64,000 nt of DNA from Methanolobus sp. (GTDB taxonomy: Archaea; Halobacteriota; Methanosarcinia; Methanosarcinales; Methanosarcinaceae), in assembly GCF_030682845.1 (NCBI RefSeq), contig NZ_JAUXNK010000092.1:1-64000 (forward strand). The letters are read 5' to 3'. The position numbers and the translations under genes were made by a program. The notes under the pieces were generated by a model that made no database searches, was not told the DNA's origin, and was given only the letters and a program-made list of their open reading frames with translations. Positions within the stretch are counted from its first letter, which is position 1. Every line of letters starts with the position of its first letter. This document shows positions 59,478 to 64,000 of this stretch, piece after piece.

Positions 59478-62015
59478 ATGCCCATACTTTTTCGGTCAAA
59501 AAATATGGTTGGACAATCGAATCATAAAATCAGCATGGACTCTATAATCAATAGTAGTCCGATTATTGTAATTTCAAGAAAGGTCGATAAAGACTTTCCT
59601 GTGAAATACGTATCCAACAATGTAAGACAATTCGGGTATACGCCCGAGGATTTCTATTCCGGGGAAATAAAATATGCTGACCTGATCCATCCGGATGATA
59701 GGAAACTTGTTTTAAAAGCCTTTAAATACCTGAACAAGCAACTGGCAGAGTACCTTCGGGAATACAGGATCATAACCAAGTTCGGTGAGACGCGGTATGT
59801 TGAAGACAGGGTGCATATAAAGAGTTACGACAATGAGAATGTGCATATCGAAGGCACTATCCTGGATATCACCGAGCGTAAACACCATGAACTTATCAAG
59901 CAGCAGAAAAATTCCAATAATTGGAAGCCTCTTACAGAAATATCTCTTGAGGATGTTCTGGGATTGCTTGTCACCAATGCAGAAAAGGTTCGCTCCGGCC
60001 TGATATGCGCTGTTATGTTGCTTGACAAGAATAAGCAGTACATATGTCGTGTCGTGGCACCTAACCTTCCTCTCTTTTTCAAAGAGGCTATGGAAGGCCT
60101 TGAGATCGGCTATGGGAACTGCACGTGCGGCACAGCACTCTACATGGGTGAAAGGGTCATCGTTGACAGTATAGAAGAGCATCCTTACTGGGCAAGACAC
60201 CGGGAAGTTGCACTTAAAGCAGGGATCAAGGCCAGCTGGGCTGAACCCATAGTAGCTTCCACTGGTGAGATACTAGGCGTTTTCGTAATGTATTTCAATG
60301 TGCCTTTTGAACCGAAAAAGGCATGTTTCAAATATCTTAAGGCAAACGCAGATCTTGCAGCTATAGAGATAGAGCACAGGATCGTGAATGAAACTTTCAG
60401 GGAATCCGAACATAAGTTCAAAACGATCTTCAATAATATCAATGATCAGATATATGTCAGTGAACTGAATGGGAACCTCATAGATGTGAATCAGGTTGTT
60501 ATTGACAGCCTAGGCCATACAAAAGATTACATTTTGAGATCTTCACCACTTGATATCGTGCCTTCCTGGTATGTACAGCGTGCTTCTGAACTGCTCAAAG
60601 TGATAGAAAGGGATCGGAGGGCTATGTATGAAGCTGCTGCGATCAGGAAGGATGGTTCTGTCATACCGCTGGAGATCAATGCAAGGATGATCGATTATAA
60701 TGGCAAGAAAACCATCCTGTCGGTTGCACGTGACATCACGGAACGTAAGAAAGCTGAGAAGGCAAAACTTTTGAACGAGTCACGTCTTGAGACTTTGATA
60801 AAGCTCAATGAAATGACAGCTGCGTCTTTAGATGAGATCGCTGAGTTTGCAAAGGAGGAGGCTGTCCGTCTTACTGAAAGCAAACTGGGATATCTTGCGT
60901 TCATGAATGCTGACGAAACTGTCCTGAATATGCATTCCTGGTCAAAATCGGCAATGGGAGACTGCAGCGTAAGTGACAAACACTTCACTTATCCTGTAAA
61001 GACCACCGGATTATGGGGAGAAGCTGTAAGGCAGAGAAAAGCTGTTATCACTAACGATTATACAGCACCCAGCTCCTTGAAAAAAGGATATCCGGAAGGT
61101 CACGTTGAATTGACAAGGCATATGAACGTTCCTATATTTGACGGCGACCATATAGTTGCAGTAGCAGGTGTAGGGAACAAAGAGGAAGATTACAATGAAT
61201 CAGATGTCCGCCAATTGACACTTCTCATGCAGGGCATGTGGAAGCTTGTCCAGAGGAAACAGCTGATAGGTGCTTTAAGCAAATACTCCGAAGAGCTCTC
61301 AAAGGCGAATACAGAACTGCGATCTGTCAATATGATCAAATCCGAATTCCTTGCGGAGAACATGAAAAAGGACCCTGAGTCTTTACATGTTTATGATATG
61401 TTTGATGACGAAACACTGCATTTGCTTGACGATTCACAAAAAGAAGCTATCTCTACACTCCTGAGGAATTCCGAAAGGTTGAAACGCCTTATAGATACAG
61501 TTTTGTACAGCAATTTGCAACAATCCGGCAAAATAGAATATTCGTTTGCATCGGTGAATATTGGTGGTATCCTGTCTGATGCACTGCTCAATCTGATCCT
61601 GCTGATCGACGAAAAGGAACTGGTATTGGAGAAGGCGATCCCGACAGGTCTTCCGGTGGCAAGGGGTGACAAAGAGAAGCTTACAGAGATGTTTATCTAC
61701 CTGATACACAATGCTATCAATTTCACGCCTAAAGGAAATAGTATTAGCGTCGGGGTATCCGAGGAAGATGATTATCTCCATGTAACAATAACTGACACTG
61801 GTGAAGGTATAGATAAAGAACTCATTCCCCATCTTTTTAACAAAATGTATCAGGTGGAGGACTCGATCACAAGGATGTACCAGGGTCTTGAATCAAGCCT
61901 GTATATCTGCAAGGACACTGTCGTCGCGCATCAGGGTAACATATGGGTCGAAAGTGAAATTGGACAGGGTAGTACAGTGCATGTGAATATCCCAAAATGG
62001 AGTGAAATGGGGTAG
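59478..62015 (+). CDS. Cytosolic PAS-GAF-PAS-GAF sensor with kinase-like C-terminus (MsmS-like)
   Basis: PAS (DLIHPDDRKLV), GAF (GNCTCGTALYMGERVIVDSIEEHPYW), second GAF (AMGDCSVSDKHFTYPV), N-box LIHNAINF, DTGEGI. Confidence 0.85.
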   Translation: MPILFRSKNMVGQSNHKISMDSIINSSPIIVISRKVDKDFPVKYVSNNVRQFGYTPEDFYSGEIKYADLIHPDDRKLVLKAFKYLNKQLAEYLREYRIITKFGETRYVEDRVHIKSYDNENVHIEGTILDITERKHHELIKQQKNSNNWKPLTEISLEDVLGLLVTNAEKVRSGLICAVMLLDKNKQYICRVVAPNLPLFFKEAMEGLEIGYGNCTCGTALYMGERVIVDSIEEHPYWARHREVALKAGIKASWAEPIVASTGEILGVFVMYFNVPFEPKKACFKYLKANADLAAIEIEHRIVNETFRESEHKFKTIFNNINDQIYVSELNGNLIDVNQVVIDSLGHTKDYILRSSPLDIVPSWYVQRASELLKVIERDRRAMYEAAAIRKDGSVIPLEINARMIDYNGKKTILSVARDITERKKAEKAKLLNESRLETLIKLNEMTAASLDEIAEFAKEEAVRLTESKLGYLAFMNADETVLNMHSWSKSAMGDCSVSDKHFTYPVKTTGLWGEAVRQRKAVITNDYTAPSSLKKGYPEGHVELTRHMNVPIFDGDHIVAVAGVGNKEEDYNESDVRQLTLLMQGMWKLVQRKQLIGALSKYSEELSKANTELRSVNMIKSEFLAENMKKDPESLHVYDMFDDETLHLLDDSQKEAISTLLRNSERLKRLIDTVLYSNLQQSGKIEYSFASVNIGGILSDALLNLILLIDEKELVLEKAIPTGLPVARGDKEKLTEMFIYLIHNAINFTPKGNSISVGVSEEDDYLHVTITDTGEGIDKELIPHLFNKMYQVEDSITRMYQGLESSLYICKDTVVAHQGNIWVESEIGQGSTVHVNIPKWSEMG

Positions 62016-62100
62016 ATTCAATGCTCTTTTAAATTATCATGAGAATTGCCGAAGTTGATGAACGATATTATTTCTGAGTATCTCGATGTGAGGGGATAAA

Positions 62101-62886
62101 ATAAAGCTTGCTCTTCTGGGAACACTTTTCCTATCCGATAAAAGAATGGATCTGCTTTTATTGTTGATAGAAAGACCTATGAACATCGAGGAGATCAAAG
62201 GCACGCTCAACGTGACGACAAGTGCCATGATGACCCAGATAAAAGTCTTGATAGACCAGGGTTTGATAGTTTATGACAATGATCTGTATAATCTTTCACA
62301 TTTTGGTGAGGTCATCGTCAGAAAGATAATTCCTCTGGTCAATACATTGAAAGTTTACTCCGATAATATTGAATATTGGGAAAGCCACAAATTCAATTCC
62401 ATACCTACGGGTCTGCAGGACAGGGTTGAAGAACTCGGGGATTGCGAGCTCATAGAGCCTGATCTTAACCGCATGTACGAATTGCCTCTCAAACTTGAGA
62501 ACAACCTGGCAAAAGCGGAATACATAAGGGAAGTATCGTCCTATTTTAGTCCTGCATACCCTTCTAAATATCTGGAGCTGGCAAGAAAAGGTGTAAATAT
62601 ATCCCTTATCGTATCTGCACCGGTCTTTGAGCGTCTCAGAAATGAGTACGGCTCTGTATTGAAAGAGTTCCTGGGAATGGAAAACGTTGATATTTATGTC
62701 CATGCCGATACTATCGGTCTTGCTTCCTGTATAGTGACTAACAGCTTTTTATCCTTCTCACTTTTCTTTAAAAACGGCATTTACCATAACCATGCAATGA
62801 TGAGCTTTGATGAAAGCTCTTTTAACTGGGGTAAAGACCTTTTTGAGCATTTCAGGTCTAATTCTTCATACATAGAGCAGATGTAA
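62101..62886 (+). CDS. Third FilR1-domain regulator; apparent ATA start codon
   Basis: IKLALLGTLFLSDKRMDLLLLLIERPMNIEEIKGTLNVTTSAMMTQIKVL aligns end to end with the paralogs; ORF track starts at the internal ATG 62146. Confidence 0.7.
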   Translation: MKLALLGTLFLSDKRMDLLLLLIERPMNIEEIKGTLNVTTSAMMTQIKVLIDQGLIVYDNDLYNLSHFGEVIVRKIIPLVNTLKVYSDNIEYWESHKFNSIPTGLQDRVEELGDCELIEPDLNRMYELPLKLENNLAKAEYIREVSSYFSPAYPSKYLELARKGVNISLIVSAPVFERLRNEYGSVLKEFLGMENVDIYVHADTIGLASCIVTNSFLSFSLFFKNGIYHNHAMMSFDESSFNWGKDLFEHFRSNSSYIEQM

Positions 62887-63104
62887 CTTGCTCTCTTCAA
62901 CAGTTACTCATATTCTTGGGGGGTGCTCAGGAAAGATATCTCATTTTGATGATATCCTGATTAAAGGTATTAACCTGATTAATGCTTTTAATTTCATTAG
63001 TCGTTTTTCTCCGGTTAACTCTGGTTACCCCATGAATTGCAGTAAATATCATTAACGGAGTTAACTCCCCGAAAGGCTCTGATAATATTAAAGATTCAAA
63101 TAAA

Positions 63105-63128
63105 TAACCTACAGTTATGCTATATACC
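63105..63128 (+). promoter_or_regulatory. Weaker version of the shared promoter box (TAACCTACAGTTATGCTATATACC)
   Basis: Partial match to TTACCNNNAGTTATTATWTATA upstream of the Mts-like gene. Confidence 0.4.
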
Positions 63129-63208
63129 TTAATTTCCTACCCTTTATTGTCAATAGTACGGAAATAGAGTACTGTTGGAAGGAAATACGTAATTCAAGGA
63201 GGTATTTT

Positions 63209-64000
63209 ATGGAAGCTGCCATTCTAAATAAATTAGCGGAAGCTGTAGTTGAAGGCGATGACGATCTTGCAGTAGAACTTGCACAGAAAGTTATCGATGA
63301 CGGACTGGATCCTTACGAGGCAATCGTAAATGGTCTTGCCAAGGGAATGATGATAATCAGCGACAGGTACGAAAAAGGAGAAGCATTCGTACCGCATCTG
63401 CTTATCGCATCAAGTGCAATGTATGCAGGCATGGATATCCTGAGCCCTGCAATGAAGACAGAGGGCGCAGAAAAAGCTGCCGTGGGAGTAATTGGCAGTA
63501 TTGAAGGAGATGTGCACGACATCGGCAAGAACCTTGTGAAAACAATGTTATCTGCTTCAGGTTTCAAGATGATCGACCTGGGTGCCGATGTGCCCATCGA
63601 GAAGTTCGTCGAGGCTGCCAAAGAGCACAAAGCTGACCTTATTTCCATGAGTTCCCTGATGACCACCACCATGGTGAACATGGAAAAGGTTATCGAGATA
63701 CTTCAGGAAGAAGGTATAAGGGACTCACTAAAGGTAATGGTGGGTGGAGCACCTGTATCAGAAGATTTTGCAAAAGAGATTGGTGCTGACTCAACCCATG
63801 CCGATGCTATGCATGCAAGTGACTGGGCAAGCGAACACGTAAAACAGCTTGAGCCCAACCAGATAAGGTGGAATCAGGAAAAGATCAGTCTTGGTAAAGT
63901 TAAGTACAGGGAATCGCTCTCAAAGAAGAAGGTAAAAGGCAAGAGCGATATCGGACTGGAGACTGCCAGGCAGATCATCGAGGAATTCGAGAAGGTCGGT
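63209..64000 (+). CDS. Mts-like corrinoid/methyltransferase protein, N-terminal part (runs off window)
   Basis: MEAAILNKLAEAVVEGDDDLAVELAQKVIDDG; GSIEGDVHDIGKNLVKTMLSASGFKMIDLGADVP; GGAGG upstream; frame stays open to 64000 beyond a normal corrinoid-protein length. Confidence 0.8.
   Translation, partial: MEAAILNKLAEAVVEGDDDLAVELAQKVIDDGLDPYEAIVNGLAKGMMIISDRYEKGEAFVPHLLIASSAMYAGMDILSPAMKTEGAEKAAVGVIGSIEGDVHDIGKNLVKTMLSASGFKMIDLGADVPIEKFVEAAKEHKADLISMSSLMTTTMVNMEKVIEILQEEGIRDSLKVMVGGAPVSEDFAKEIGADSTHADAMHASDWASEHVKQLEPNQIRWNQEKISLGKVKYRESLSKKKVKGKSDIGLETARQIIEEFEKVG

Noticed and set aside
1-64000. CRISPR array, rRNA operon or prophage
   Set aside because: No regularly spaced direct repeats, rRNA-like sequence or phage structural genes were recognised.

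Overview
Methanogen-type archaeal chromosome segment, most consistent with a methylotrophic Methanosarcinales member (tRNA, IleS, RamA, MtbA, corrinoid proteins, FilR1-domain regulators). Layout: (i) 1-4.4 kb, decayed accessory DNA with truncated genes, remnants of FilR1 regulators and hairpin repeats whose stems co-vary; (ii) 4.4-13.9 kb, arsenic/thiol resistance island (5'-truncated arsA, arsC, ACR3, two ArsR regulators, permease, small thioredoxin, DGC protein) with a shared TTTCAA-N6-TTGAAA operator; (iii) 14.4-15.0 kb, small IS deletion derivative with 18-bp terminal inverted repeats; (iv) 15-25.7 kb, housekeeping genes and tRNA-Glu; (v) 25.8-34.8 kb, duplicated glycosyltransferases, PHP protein, sensor kinase and phosphate/phosphonate binding proteins; (vi) 35.2-46.1 kb, FilR1 regulator followed by a largely uncharacterised gene set (URO-D methyltransferase, DVU_1557-like redox protein, TrsS-like radical SAM protein, CoA ligase, SAM methyltransferase, BioB-like radical SAM protein, sulfonate-type ABC transporter, DUF5714); (vii) 49.5-64 kb, methylotrophy genes (MtbA, corrinoid protein, RamA, GAF/PAS sensor with degenerate kinase motifs, two more FilR1 regulators, start of an Mts-like corrinoid protein). 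The main finding is a two-part cis-element: a TTGAT-N3-ATCAA palindrome about 85-125 bp upstream of a TTACC-N3-AGTTATTATWTATA promoter box. It recurs at the URO-D/TrsS operon, the corrinoid gene, ramA and an apparently non-coding hairpin-rich locus, so these may form one regulon. All calls were made by reading the sequence; no searches or folding programs were run.
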